The notes: generated by a model from the letters alone, not told the origin. Positions 1-8,406 are shown, counted from the first letter of the stretch. The stretch is DNA of 35,222 bases from Streptomyces sp. DvalAA-14 (GCF_900091855.1 NZ_FMCH01000538.1:1-35222), one strand, 5' to 3'. Numbers and translations: made by a program.

Positions 1-502
1 GTACAGGGCGGCGGCGGGCGTGGCGCAGCCGCACCGGGGGCGCCGCGCCGGGCGCCCCGGAGGCGAGCAGCCGCAGTCCCGGGCCGGGCGGGGCCGGATC
101 GGGTACCGCCGTGTAGTCGGGCGGACCGCCGAAGGTGTCGGGGTGCAGCCACATCTGCAGGAAGCGCAGCGGCGTGCAGCCGGCGTTGCGCTCCTCGTGC
201 CGTACGCCGCTTCCCGCGCTGAGCCGCTGCAGGCCGCCGGGCCCGAGGCGGACCGTCCGCCCGGCGCCGTCGCGGTGCTCCAGCTCGCCCTCCAGCACCC
301 AGGTGACGATCTCGGTGTCCCGGTGCGGGTGTTCGGCGAAGCCGGCGCCGGGGGCCAGCCGCTCCTCGTTGCACGCCAGCAGCAGACCGAACCGGACGTT
401 GTCCGGGTCGTAGTGGGCGCCGAAGGAGAACGCGTGCCGCGTCTCGATCCCCGCCCCGGGCTCCGCCGCGCGCCGCTCCCCCGCCCGCCGCACCTCGATC
501 AT
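1..502 (-). CDS. Pirin family protein (cupin), C-terminus cut by window edge
   Basis: The minus strand reads from ATG at 502 without a stop to the left edge, giving 167 residues of a bicupin of the pirin/YhhW type. The cupin metal-binding set is visible: His58 and His60 in EHPHRDTEIVTWVLEG, then His102 and Glu104 in SGVRHEE, matching the spacing of pirin metal ligands. Proteins of this family bind Fe(II) or another divalent metal; some oxidise quercetin, but the physiological substrate is usually unknown, so no reaction is assigned. The second cupin half lies mostly outside the window. The gene is divergent from fasR across 199 bp. The start rests on the family-typical N-terminus MIEVRRAGE; no strong ribosome site is visible before it. 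Confidence 0.88.
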   Translation of the reverse strand, partial: MIEVRRAGERRAAEPGAGIETRHAFSFGAHYDPDNVRFGLLLACNEERLAPGAGFAEHPHRDTEIVTWVLEGELEHRDGAGRTVRLGPGGLQRLSAGSGVRHEERNAGCTPLRFLQMWLHPDTFGGPPDYTAVPDPAPPGPGLRLLASGAPGAAPPVRLRHARRRPV

Positions 503-701
503 GCTCCCACCGTACGCAACCGGTGTGCGCGCCCGCCCGCGCTTCGACCAGCTGCCCACCGCCGGCGCACCCTCGCGGGGTGCGCGCGGGTCACCTGGGG
601 AGCACCTCGGGAGCGCCTCGGGAGCACTGGCCGAGCACCTCCGGGCAAACCGTCGGAGACCCACGCACAGCCCGCGGCAGGCGATAAGGCAGGCTTGTGC
701 C
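503..701. other. Intergenic region between pirin gene and fasR
   Basis: This 199 bp divergent intergenic region holds a perfect 8 bp stem at 565-572/578-585 (GCGCACCC, loop TCGCG, GGGTGCGC). It also has an imperfect direct repeat of CTCGGGAGC around 606-625. Promoters for both genes must lie here, but I cannot fix -35/-10 boxes with confidence. The hairpin could be an operator or a leader structure. Confidence 0.4.
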
Positions 702-1907
702 GTGCCCGATGCCTCGCAAGTCACGCCAGTGTCCCCCGAGCCTCCGCGTGGGGATCACTCCGCGACGCTGCGGCGGCTGGAGAAATCCGCCGGCCGGCTG
801 GCCGCGAACGCCATCGCCCGGATGGACGAGCAGCTGCCCTGGTACCGGGCGATGCCACCGGAGAACCGGTCCTGGATCGGACTGGTCGCGCAGGCCGGCA
901 TCGCCGCGTTCACCGAGTGGTTCCGGCACCCCGGGGCGCCGCAGGCGATCAGTACCGATGTGTTCGGCACCGCGCCGCGCGAGCTGACCCGGGCCATCTC
1001 GCTGCGCCAGACCGTGGAGATGGTCCGCACCACCATCGAGGTGATGGAGGCGGCGATCGACGAAGTGGCCGCGCCCGGCGACGAGTCGGTGCTGCGGGAG
1101 GCACTGCTGGTCTACGCCCGGGAGATCGCCTTCGCCACCGCGCAGGTCTACGCCCAGGCCGCCGAGGCGCGCGGCGCGTGGGACGCCCGGCTGGAGTCGC
1201 TGGTGGTCAACGCGGTGCTGTCCGGGGAGGCGGACGAGGGTGTGCTGTCCCGGGCCGCCGCTCTCGGCTGGAACTCGCCGGACAAGATCGTGGTCGTCCT
1301 CGGCACCGCACCCGACGGGGACAGCGAGTTGACCGTCGAGGCGATCCGCCGGGCCTCCCGGCACGCCAAGCTCCAGGTGCTGACCGGGGTGCTCGGCGAG
1401 CGCCTGGTGGTGATCGCCGGCGGGGACGACGACCCGATCCGGGTGGCCAAGGCGCTGATCGGTCCGTTCGCGGCCGGCCCGGTGGTGGCCGGCCCGGTGG
1501 TCGGCGACCTGCTGTCCGCGACCCGCTCCGCGCAGGCCGCCGCGGCCGGCCTCAAGGCGTGCGCGGCCTGGCCGGACGCGCCGCGGCCGGTGCTGTCCGA
1601 CGACCTGCTGCCGGAACGGGCGATGGCCGGGGACCGGTACGCCCGCGAGCAGTTGGTGGAGGAGATCTACAGGCCGCTGGAGGAGGCCGGCTCCGCGCTG
1701 CTGGAAACGCTGAGTGTCTATCTGGAGCAGGCGTCCTCCCTCGAGGGGGCGGCGCGGATGCTGTTCGTGCACCCCAATACGGTCCGCTACCGGCTGCGAC
1801 GTGTGACCGATGTCACCGGTTGGTCACCCTCGGACGTGCGGTCGGCGTTCACCCTGCGCATCGCGCTCATCCTGGGCCGACTGGCCGATGCGCATCGGCC
1901 GGGCTGA
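702..1907 (+). CDS. fasR: PucR-family transcriptional regulator FasR of fatty-acid synthesis
   Basis: A 401-residue regulator starting at GTG 702. It has an N-terminal all-alpha region, a central GGDEF-like/regulatory segment, and a C-terminal PucR-type helix-turn-helix at about residues 345-370, seen as LEGAARMLFVHPNTVRYRLR. Its position directly upstream of fabD-fabH-acpP-fabF is the conserved streptomycete arrangement in which FasR activates the fab operon; the assignment rests on this context plus the PucR C-terminus. The frame is open upstream to 501, but residues before 702 look non-coding. It is transcribed in the same direction as fabD, 89 bp away, and the gap holds a perfect palindrome that is a candidate FasR site. 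No odd residues were noticed. Confidence 0.88.
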   Translation: MPDASQVTPVSPEPPRGDHSATLRRLEKSAGRLAANAIARMDEQLPWYRAMPPENRSWIGLVAQAGIAAFTEWFRHPGAPQAISTDVFGTAPRELTRAISLRQTVEMVRTTIEVMEAAIDEVAAPGDESVLREALLVYAREIAFATAQVYAQAAEARGAWDARLESLVVNAVLSGEADEGVLSRAAALGWNSPDKIVVVLGTAPDGDSELTVEAIRRASRHAKLQVLTGVLGERLVVIAGGDDDPIRVAKALIGPFAAGPVVAGPVVGDLLSATRSAQAAAAGLKACAAWPDAPRPVLSDDLLPERAMAGDRYAREQLVEEIYRPLEEAGSALLETLSVYLEQASSLEGAARMLFVHPNTVRYRLRRVTDVTGWSPSDVRSAFTLRIALILGRLADAHRPG

Positions 1908-1910
1908 GTC

Positions 1911-1929
1911 TTTGTGGGACACCCACAAA
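1911..1929. promoter_or_regulatory. Perfect 8-3-8 palindrome upstream of fabD, candidate FasR operator
   Basis: The sequence TTTGTGGGACACCCACAAA is a perfect inverted repeat (arms TTTGTGGG/CCCACAAA, spacer ACA) starting four bases after the fasR stop codon and 68 bp before fabD. FasR is known to act at the fabD promoter in Streptomyces coelicolor. Assigning this palindrome to FasR is inference from position and symmetry. It is AT-richer than its surroundings, as regulator sites often are in such genomes. Confidence 0.55.
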
Positions 1930-1996
1930 TCGCCCGACAGTTCTTGGTCCCTGTCCCCACCGGCGGGCAGGGCCGCCCGCGCGAGAGAGTGTGAGG

Positions 1997-2926
1997 GTGC
2001 TCGTACTCGTCGCTCCCGGCCAGGGTGCCCAGACACCCGGCTTCCTCGCGCCCTGGCTCGAACTGCCCGGCGCTGCCGACCGGCTGGCCGGCTGGTCCGC
2101 CGCGGCCGAACTCGACCTCGCCCACTTCGGGACCGCGGCCGACGCGGAGGCGATCCGCGACACCAAGGTCGCGCAGCCGCTGCTGGTGGCGGCCGGTCTG
2201 CTGTCGGCGGCCGAACTCGGCGCCACCCCGGGCCTGGTGGCCGGGCACAGCGTCGGTGAGATCACCGCGGCGACACTGGCCGGCGTGCTGGACCCGACCG
2301 ACGCGATGACCTTCGTGGCCGCGCGCGGCCGGGCGATGGCGGACGCGGCGGCGATCACCGAGACCGGTATGTCGGCGGTGCTCGGCGGCGATCCGGCGGT
2401 GGTGGTGGCACACCTGACCGCGCTGGGCCTGACCCCGGCGAACAGCAACGGAGCCGGTCAGATCGTCGCGGCCGGCACGGTGGAGCAGCTGGCCGAACTC
2501 ACCGCGAACCCGCCGGAGGGAGCCCGGGTCCGGCCGCTGAAGGTGGCCGGCGCGTTCCACACCGCCCACATGGCTCCGGCGGTGGCGACGCTGGAGGCAC
2601 TGGCTCCCACGCTGGCCGTCGCGGACCCCTTGCTGCCGTATGTTTCCAACGCCGATGGACAGACGGTGGACAATGGCGCGGAGGTCGTGCGCAGGCTGGT
2701 CGCGCAAGTGTCGAACCCCGTGCGCTGGGATCTGTGCATGGAGACGTTCAAGCAGCACGGGGTCACCGCGATCATCGAGGTGTCTCCCGGCGGCACACTG
2801 GTGGGTCTGGCCAAGCGGGCGCTGCCCGGGGTACGGACCCTGGCGCTGAAGACGCCGGACGACCTCGAAGCGGCCCGCGCGCTGATCGCCGAATTCGGCG
2901 TGCCCGCCGAAGTACCAGCCGAATAG
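1997..2926 (+). CDS. fabD: Malonyl-CoA:ACP S-malonyltransferase
   Basis: FabD transfers malonyl from CoA to the acyl carrier protein, supplying the extender unit for type II fatty-acid synthesis in the cytosol. The 309-residue protein shows the GQGAQ motif near residue 8, the nucleophilic Ser85 in GHSVGE, the substrate-binding Arg110 in AARGRAM, and catalytic His188 in GAFHTAH. I chose GTG 1997 because it gives the family-typical start VLVLVAPGQGAQ and lies 7 bases after a GAGAGAG ribosome site; GTG 1991 is an in-frame alternative two codons earlier. The reading frame is open far upstream, but that part overlaps fasR and is a shadow. It is the first gene of the fabD-fabH-acpP-fabF run; fabH follows after 12 bp, so the two are probably co-translated from one mRNA. 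Confidence 0.95.
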   Translation: MLVLVAPGQGAQTPGFLAPWLELPGAADRLAGWSAAAELDLAHFGTAADAEAIRDTKVAQPLLVAAGLLSAAELGATPGLVAGHSVGEITAATLAGVLDPTDAMTFVAARGRAMADAAAITETGMSAVLGGDPAVVVAHLTALGLTPANSNGAGQIVAAGTVEQLAELTANPPEGARVRPLKVAGAFHTAHMAPAVATLEALAPTLAVADPLLPYVSNADGQTVDNGAEVVRRLVAQVSNPVRWDLCMETFKQHGVTAIIEVSPGGTLVGLAKRALPGVRTLALKTPDDLEAARALIAEFGVPAEVPAE

Positions 2927-2938
2927 GAGTCCTGTCGG

Positions 2939-3973
2939 ATGACAGCGAAGATCAGCCCCACGAAGGGTGCGCCGTACGCACGGATCCTCGGCGTCGGCGG
3001 CTACCGGCCGACCCGTGTGGTGTCCAACGAGGTGATCCTGGAGGGCATCGACTCCAGCGACGAGTGGATCAGGACCCGTTCCGGTATCGCGTCCCGGCAC
3101 TGGGCCGGGCCCGAGGAGACCGTCGCCGAGATGTCGCTGGCGGCCGGCGGCAAGGCGATCGCCGCCGCCGGGATCGACGCGTCGGCCATCGACGCGGTGG
3201 TGGTCGCGACCGTCTCGCACTTCAAGCAGACTCCGGCGATCGCCACCGAGATCGCGCACCGGATCGGCGCCGGCAAGCCCGCCGCGTTCGACATCTCGGC
3301 CGGCTGCGCGGGCTTCGCCTACGGGCTGACGCTGGCCAAGAGCATGGTCGTCGACGGCAGCGCCGCCCACGTACTGGTGATCGGCGTGGAGCGGCTCAGC
3401 GACCTGACCGACAAGTCGGACCGCGGCACCGCCTTCCTGTTCGGCGACGGGGCGGGCGCGGTCGTGGTCGGCCCGTCCGAGGTGCCCGCCATAGGACCCA
3501 CGGTCTGGGGTTCCGAGGGTGACAAGGCCGACATCATCACCCAGACGGTGGCCTGGGACAGCTTCCGGGAGGGCGACAGCATCCGGCTGCCGCTCGACGG
3601 GAACGGCGAGGTGAAGTTCCCCGCGATCACCCAGGAGGGCCAGGCGGTCTTCCGCTGGGCGGTGTACGAGATGGCCAAGGTCGCCCAGGAGGCGCTGGAC
3701 GCCGCCGGGATCACCGCCGACCAGCTCGACGCGTTCATCCCGCACCAGGCGAACATGCGGATCATCGACTCGATGATCAAGGCGCTGAAGCTTCCGGACC
3801 ATGTCGCGGTGGCCCGCGACATCGAGACCACGGGTAACACCTCCGCGGCGTCCATCCCGCTCGCCATGGAACGGCTGCTCGACACCGGAGAGGCCAAGAG
3901 CGGTGACACCGCCCTGGTCATCGGGTTCGGGGCGGGTCTGGTGTACGCGGCGGCTGTCGTTACTCTCCCCTAG
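2939..3973 (+). CDS. fabH: Beta-ketoacyl-ACP synthase III (KAS III)
   Basis: FabH condenses a short acyl-CoA starter with malonyl-ACP to begin each fatty-acid chain; in actinomycetes branched starters such as isobutyryl-CoA are typical. The 344-residue protein has the complete Cys-His-Asn triad: Cys123 in ISAGCAGF, His269 in IPHQANMR and Asn300 in ETTGNTSAA. The C-terminal glycine-rich GFGAGL loop is also present. ATG 2939 is preceded by AGGAG at 2925-2929, which overlaps the fabD stop, indicating translational linkage. Length and motifs are normal for the family. Substrate preference cannot be read from the sequence alone. Confidence 0.97.
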   Translation: MTAKISPTKGAPYARILGVGGYRPTRVVSNEVILEGIDSSDEWIRTRSGIASRHWAGPEETVAEMSLAAGGKAIAAAGIDASAIDAVVVATVSHFKQTPAIATEIAHRIGAGKPAAFDISAGCAGFAYGLTLAKSMVVDGSAAHVLVIGVERLSDLTDKSDRGTAFLFGDGAGAVVVGPSEVPAIGPTVWGSEGDKADIITQTVAWDSFREGDSIRLPLDGNGEVKFPAITQEGQAVFRWAVYEMAKVAQEALDAAGITADQLDAFIPHQANMRIIDSMIKALKLPDHVAVARDIETTGNTSAASIPLAMERLLDTGEAKSGDTALVIGFGAGLVYAAAVVTLP

Positions 3974-4041
3974 GCACACCCACCGCGGCGCCGCAGTCCC
4001 GCACGCCGCACCACCTGGTTTACACACAAGGAGCGCCACAC

Positions 4042-4287
4042 ATGGCCACCAAGGAAGAGATCGTCGCCGGTCTCGCGGACATCGTGAACGAGATCGCCGG
4101 CATCCCCACCGAGGACGTCCAGCTGGACAAGTCCTTCACCGACGACCTCGATGTCGACTCGCTGTCCATGGTCGAGGTCGTCGTGGCGGCCGAGGAGCAG
4201 TTCAGCGTGAAGATCCCGGACGAGGACGTCAAGAACCTCAAGACGGTCGGCGACGCGGTCGACTACATCCTGAACGCTCAGGGCTGA
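4042..4287 (+). CDS. acpP: Acyl carrier protein
   Basis: An 81-residue acidic carrier protein that holds growing acyl chains as thioesters on a 4'-phosphopantetheine arm. The attachment serine is Ser40 in the canonical DSL motif (LDVDSLSMVEV). Four predicted helices with many Asp/Glu residues are typical. ATG 4042 sits 8 bases after a near-ideal AAGGAG ribosome site at 4028-4033, fitting the very high expression expected of AcpP. It lies 68 bp after fabH and 79 bp before fabF, in the standard order. Because the neighbours are housekeeping FAS genes rather than polyketide genes, this is the primary-metabolism ACP. Confidence 0.97.
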   Translation: MATKEEIVAGLADIVNEIAGIPTEDVQLDKSFTDDLDVDSLSMVEVVVAAEEQFSVKIPDEDVKNLKTVGDAVDYILNAQG

Positions 4288-4366
4288 GCCGGTCCCCTCG
4301 CGGGCCCCATCCCCTCCCGGACGACGCGCATGTCGCCCGCCCTTCTAGACGTGGAGAGACATTCCT

Positions 4367-5635
4367 GTGAGCCCGACCAATCGCACCGTGGTCGTCACCG
4401 GTATCGGAGCAACCACACCGCTGGGTGGCGACAGCGCGTCGACCTGGGAGGCGCTGCTCGCCGGACGTTCCGGCGTGCGGACGCTCACTGAGGACTGGGC
4501 GGCCGAGTTGCCCGTGCGGATCGCCGCCCGGGTCGCCGTCGAGCCCGGCGAGATCCTGCCCCGGCCGCTGGCCCGCAAGCTCGACCGCAGCGCGCAGTTC
4601 GCGCTGATCGCCGCGCGTGAGGCGTGGGCGGACGCCGGCTTCACCGCCAAGGCGGGCGAGGACCCGTCGGTGGACCCGGACCGGCTGGGCGCGGTGGTCG
4701 CCTCCGGTATCGGCGGCGTCACCACCCTGCTCGACCAGTACGACGTGCTCAACAAGCAGGGTGTCCGCAAGGTCTCCCCGCACACCGTGCCGATGCTGAT
4801 GCCCAACAGCCCGGCCGCCAACGTGGGCATCGACGTCAACGCCCGGGCCGGGGTGCACACGCCGGTCAGCGCGTGCGCGTCCGGCGCCGAGGCCATCGGC
4901 TACGGCATCGAGATGATCCGCACCGGCCGCGCCGACGTGGTGATCGCGGGCGGCACCGAGGCGGCGATCCACCCGCTGCCGATCGTCGCCTTCGGCAACA
5001 TGATGGCCATGTCCAAGCGCAACGACGATCCGCAGGCCGCGTCACGTCCCTATGACGCGGGCCGCGACGGTTTCGTCCTCGGCGAGGGCGCCGGCGTCGT
5101 CGTCCTGGAGTCCGCGGAGCACGCGGCCGCGCGCGGCGCCCGGGTGTACGTGGAAGCCGTCGGCCAGGGTCTGTCCTCCGACGCGCACCACATCACCCAG
5201 CCGGAGCCGTCCGGCCGCGGCATCGCCGCCGCGCTCCAGCACCTGATGGAGAACTCCGACCTGAAGCCGGCCGAGATCGTGCACGTCAACGCGCACGCGA
5301 CCTCGACCCCGCAGGGCGATGTCGCGGAGATCAAGGCACTGCGCCGGGTGTACGGCGACGACGTGGACCACATGGCGATCTCCGCCACCAAGTCGATGAC
5401 CGGCCACCTGCTGGGCGGCGCCGGCGGCATCGAGACGGTCAGCACGGTGCTGGCGCTCTACCACCGCATCGCCCCGCCGACCATCAACCTCGACAACCCG
5501 GACAGCGAGGTCGACGCGGACATCGTCCGCGGCGAGCCCCGCGCGTTGCCCGCGGGCGGCATCGTGGCCCTCAACAACTCCTTCGGCTTCGGCGGCCACA
5601 ATGTGGTGCTGGCGCTGCGGACGGTGAGTCACTAG
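4367..5635 (+). CDS. fabF: Beta-ketoacyl-ACP synthase II (KAS II)
   Basis: FabF elongates acyl-ACP by decarboxylative condensation with malonyl-ACP. The 422-residue protein has nucleophilic Cys170 in SACASGAEA, catalytic His310 in VNAHATSTPQGD, Lys342 in SATKSMTGH and His347, plus the GFGGHN C-terminal glycine motif. Start GTG 4367 follows GGAGAG at 4353-4358. It is the last gene of the fab run; a hairpin at 5708-5734 separates it from the convergent dehydrogenase gene. Among ketosynthases, the presence of the ACP immediately upstream and the lack of a partner chain-length factor argue for FabF rather than a type II polyketide ketosynthase. Confidence 0.96.
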   Translation: MSPTNRTVVVTGIGATTPLGGDSASTWEALLAGRSGVRTLTEDWAAELPVRIAARVAVEPGEILPRPLARKLDRSAQFALIAAREAWADAGFTAKAGEDPSVDPDRLGAVVASGIGGVTTLLDQYDVLNKQGVRKVSPHTVPMLMPNSPAANVGIDVNARAGVHTPVSACASGAEAIGYGIEMIRTGRADVVIAGGTEAAIHPLPIVAFGNMMAMSKRNDDPQAASRPYDAGRDGFVLGEGAGVVVLESAEHAAARGARVYVEAVGQGLSSDAHHITQPEPSGRGIAAALQHLMENSDLKPAEIVHVNAHATSTPQGDVAEIKALRRVYGDDVDHMAISATKSMTGHLLGGAGGIETVSTVLALYHRIAPPTINLDNPDSEVDADIVRGEPRALPAGGIVALNNSFGFGGHNVVLALRTVSH

Positions 5636-5707
5636 GGCCCCTTTTTTGCCGCCCTCTCGCCTCCGGGCGCTTGGACCCGGTTTCGGCAGTCGATCGTGCT
5701 CGCTCGC

Positions 5708-5734
5708 TCTCCCCCAGACTCCGTCCGGGGGAGA
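5708..5734. terminator. Hairpin between convergent fabF and dehydrogenase genes
   Basis: A perfect 8 bp stem TCTCCCCC (5708-5715) / GGGGGAGA (5727-5734) with an 11-base loop lies between two converging genes. A T6 run at 5642-5647 just after the fabF stop, next to GGGCCCC, may add to termination of the fab transcript. A similar CCCCCAGACTCCGTCCGGGGG pattern recurs widely between streptomycete genes as I recall it. Confidence 0.55.
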
Positions 5735-5758
5735 AGGATCACCCGTGCGCCTGCGGCT

Positions 5759-6667
5759 TCACTGAGTGGCGCCGTCCGGGAGGCCCGCGAAATACGCGGC
5801 CGCCATGTCCTCGTCGCCGTGGCCGAGTTCGATGGCCCGCTGGAAGCGCTCGGCGGCGGCCTCGGCCTGGTCGAGGCGGATGCCCGCCGCTTGGGCCGCG
5901 GCCAGGATCAGGCGTTGGTCCTTGTGGGCGGCCCGCACCGTGAAGCTCGGCGTGTAGTCGCCGCCGAGGATGACCGCGGACTTGGTGCGCAGGTAGGGCA
6001 GGTCGAAGGCGCCGCCCTTGATCGCGTCGAAGAAGCGGTCCGGGTTGACGCCGACGCCGCGGGCGAGGGAGATGATCTCGCCGGCCGCCGTGTTGATGGT
6101 GAGCACCCACAAGTTGAGCACCATCTTCAGCGCGCTGGCCGGGGTGTCGGCGGCGTCGCCCTCGATCCAGACGGTGTTGCTGCCGATCGCGTCGAAGATC
6201 CGGGCGGCGACCGGACGCGCCTCGGGCGGGCCCGCCACCAGCACGGTGAGCTGACCGGCCTCGGCGACCGGCTTGCTGCCGAGCACCGGCGAGTCGAGGA
6301 AGAGCAGGCCGTGCTCGGCGCCCAGCGCGGCCAGCTCGGCCTGGGCCTCGGGGCCGACCGTGCTGGTCTGCGCCCACACCGTGCCGTCGGGGAGGGCGGG
6401 CGCCACGGTACGCATTACGTCGAGGACGGCGGGGCCGTCGAGCAGCATGGTGATCACCGCGTCGGCGTCACGGGCCGCCTCGGCCGGGTCGGCGATCACC
6501 TGGATGCCGTAGTCGGCCAGCGGCTGCGCGCGGGAGATCGTACGGTTCCAGACGCGTACCCGGTGGCCGGCCGCGGCCAGGCTGCGGGCCATCCCGCCGC
6601 CCATCAGGCCGGTACCGAGGACGGCGACGGTCAGTGGGCCGGAAGTGTCGTGAGTATCGGAGGACAT
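5759..6667 (-). CDS. NAD(P)-binding beta-hydroxyacid dehydrogenase family protein
   Basis: From ATG 6667 this encodes 302 residues of the 3-hydroxyisobutyrate/6-phosphogluconate dehydrogenase superfamily, which oxidise beta-hydroxyacids (or reduce the semialdehydes or imines) with NAD(P). Visible are the Rossmann glycine motif GTGLMGGGMA at 18-27, the substrate loop DSPVLGSKPVAEAGQL at 125-140, and the catalytic Lys181/Asn185 pair in ALKMVLNLW. The exact substrate is unknown; imine reductases share this fold. The same frame is open upstream through the whole DUF3145 gene, so as read the two form one 476-residue ORF. The spacing of an off-frame TGA at 6694-6696 suggests that this gene is normally separate, starting 26 bp after DUF3145. 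There is no good ribosome site before ATG 6667, consistent with translational coupling. Confidence 0.85.
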   Translation of the reverse strand: MSSDTHDTSGPLTVAVLGTGLMGGGMARSLAAAGHRVRVWNRTISRAQPLADYGIQVIADPAEAARDADAVITMLLDGPAVLDVMRTVAPALPDGTVWAQTSTVGPEAQAELAALGAEHGLLFLDSPVLGSKPVAEAGQLTVLVAGPPEARPVAARIFDAIGSNTVWIEGDAADTPASALKMVLNLWVLTINTAAGEIISLARGVGVNPDRFFDAIKGGAFDLPYLRTKSAVILGGDYTPSFTVRAAHKDQRLILAAAQAAGIRLDQAEAAAERFQRAIELGHGDEDMAAAYFAGLPDGATQ

Positions 6668-6693
6668 GACCGCCAGGCTATGCCGACGGGGGG

Positions 6694-7189
6694 TCAGGAC
6701 CACCTGGTGCAGCCAGCGGACCGGCGCGCCTTCGCCCGCGTAGCGGAACGGTTCCAGCTCGTCGTCCCAGGGCTTGCCGAGCAGTTTGGACAGCTCGCTC
6801 TCCAGCTCGGCCTCGCCCTTGCGGGCCCGCAGCATGGCGGCGCGCAGCCGGTCCTCGGGGATCAGGATGTCGCCGTGCATGCCGATGACGGCGTGGAAGA
6901 TGCCCAGCTCGGGGGTGGCGCTGTAGCGCTCGCCCTCGGCGCTGGCGCAGGGCTCCGCGGTGACCTCGAAGCGCAGCATGTGCCAGCCGCGCAGCGCGGA
7001 GGCCAGCTTCGAGGCCGTGCCGGGCTCGCCCTGCCAGGAGAACTCGGCGCGCCAGGTGCCGGGCGCGGCCGGCTGGCGGATCCAGTCCAGCGAGACGCGC
7101 ACGCCGAGGACGCCCGCGACAGCCCACTCGACATGCGGGCAGAGCGCGCGCGGTGCGGCGTGGACGTACAGAACACCACGTGTCGTCAC
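6694..7189 (-). CDS. DUF3145 family protein, stop codon lost by apparent one-base insertion
   Basis: GTG 7189 follows GGAGG with a 5-base gap and opens a protein beginning VTTRGVLYVHAAPRAL, with LDWIRQP and EFSWQGE further on: the actinobacterial DUF3145 family of unknown function, usually encoded just beyond fabF and about 164 residues long. Codon 164 (end of RWLHQVV) is where I expect the stop; the next bases read CTGACC, so TGA is present one base out of frame at 6694-6696. The frame therefore runs on through 10 linker residues into the dehydrogenase. This could be a true fusion, a real mutation, or an assembly error. The recalled family length is from memory and should be checked by alignment. 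Confidence 0.8.
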
Positions 7190-7271
7190 CGGTACCTCCA
7201 GTGTGGGACGAGGTTCGCCTTCCCCAGCGGCCTCAACACCCGAACCGGCTGCTCCCGGGGCAACAGGAAAC

Positions 7272-7301
7272 ATTCTGCACTATTCACCTCAAACAGGACA
7301 A
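7272..7301 (-). promoter_or_regulatory. Possible promoter of the DUF3145 gene
   Basis: Read on the minus strand, TTGTCC (7301-7296) and CAGAAT (7277-7272) are 18 bp apart, resembling a primary-sigma promoter with two mismatches in each box, about 75 bp upstream of GTG 7189. The surrounding 60 bp is markedly AT-richer than the coding flanks. The rest of this 257 bp divergent region also holds a small palindrome GACGTAACGTC at 7392-7402 on the lipoprotein side. Function is inferred only. Confidence 0.3.
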
Positions 7302-7446
7302 CATTCACTCATCGTGCCCGCCAGGTCCGACCTCCCGTCAGGTGTCTCGGGTGTCAGGCTAAAAGCTACCGTGCGGCGTCCAGGTGAGAGTGACGTAACG
7401 TCGGGCTCGTAGCAGATGTCACCCACTCGTCGGAGGGGAGCGCCGG

Positions 7447-8406
7447 ATGTGGCACCCGATGCGAACACGTGTTCCGGTCGTGGCGGCGATGCGCCGCCGG
7501 CTGCTGCCCGCTGTGGTGGCGCTGGTGCTGGGCAGCCTCGTCGCGGTGGCCGGCTGCGGCGCGGGCGGCACGACGCCGGACGCGCGGCGGTCGGCCGGGC
7601 AGATCTCCCGGGCCGCCGCGCCGAGCGGCGGGCCGCACCAGGCGCCCAAGCCGGTGCGCCCCTGGAACGACAGTCCGGCGTCGGTGGCGGCGCTGGGCGA
7701 CTCGATCACCCGGGGATTCGACGCCTGCGACCCGCTGGCCGACTGTCCGGCCGTGTCCTGGGCCACCGGCTCCCGTACCGCGATCGACAGCCTCAGCAGC
7801 CGGCTCACCGCCGCCGCACCCAGCACCCGCAGCTGGAATCTGGCCAGGTCAGGGGCCCGCGTCGCCGATCTGACGGCCCAGGCGCATGCCGCGGCGGCGC
7901 ACCGGCCGGCCATGGTCACCGTGCTCATCGGGGCCAATGACGCCTGCACCTCGACCGCCGGCACGATGACCTCGGTGGCCGACTTCCGCGCCGACTTCGA
8001 CAGCGCCCTGACGTACCTGCACCGCACGCTGCCGGACACCCAGATCCTGGTGGCCAGCATCCCCGACCTCGAACGCCTGTGGTCGGTGGGCCGTACCAAT
8101 GTGTTCGGCGAGGCGGTCTGGAAGCTGGGCCTGTGCCCCTCGATGCTGCGGGACGCCAACGTCCAGACCGCGGCGGCCCAGCAGCGGCGCACCGCGGTCC
8201 GCGACCGGGTGATCGCGTACAACACCGCGATGGGCCAGGTCTGCTCCCGCTTCGCCCGCTGCCGCTACGACGGCGGCGCGGTCTTCGACTACCGGTTCAG
8301 CACAAAGGAGCTGAGCCAGTGGGACTGGTTCCACCCGAACGAGGAGGGTCAGGCGGTGCTGGCGCGCATCCTGGCGGGGGTGGCCGGGCTCGCCGAGCAC
8401 GGCTGA
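7447..8406 (+). CDS. SGNH/GDSL hydrolase lipoprotein
   Basis: A 319-residue exported esterase/lipase-like hydrolase. The N-terminus has basic residues, a hydrophobic stretch and a lipobox VAGC with lipidation at Cys37, so it should be anchored on the outer face of the membrane. SGNH blocks are in order: block I ALGDSITRG with nucleophile Ser86, the block II Gly in ARSGARV, block III GANDAC, and block V DWFHPNEEG with Asp293 and His296. The substrate (lipid ester, acetylated sugar or other) cannot be told. ATG 7447 is preceded by GGAGGGGAG at 7432-7440. It faces the GH3 gene tail to tail, and a hairpin overlaps both stop codons. Confidence 0.88.
   Translation: MWHPMRTRVPVVAAMRRRLLPAVVALVLGSLVAVAGCGAGGTTPDARRSAGQISRAAAPSGGPHQAPKPVRPWNDSPASVAALGDSITRGFDACDPLADCPAVSWATGSRTAIDSLSSRLTAAAPSTRSWNLARSGARVADLTAQAHAAAAHRPAMVTVLIGANDACTSTAGTMTSVADFRADFDSALTYLHRTLPDTQILVASIPDLERLWSVGRTNVFGEAVWKLGLCPSMLRDANVQTAAAQQRRTAVRDRVIAYNTAMGQVCSRFARCRYDGGAVFDYRFSTKELSQWDWFHPNEEGQAVLARILAGVAGLAEHG

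Noticed and set aside
1787-4039. A 750-codon minus-strand frame over fabD and fabH.
   Set aside because: It is antisense shadow; fabD and fabH have full catalytic sets on the plus strand.
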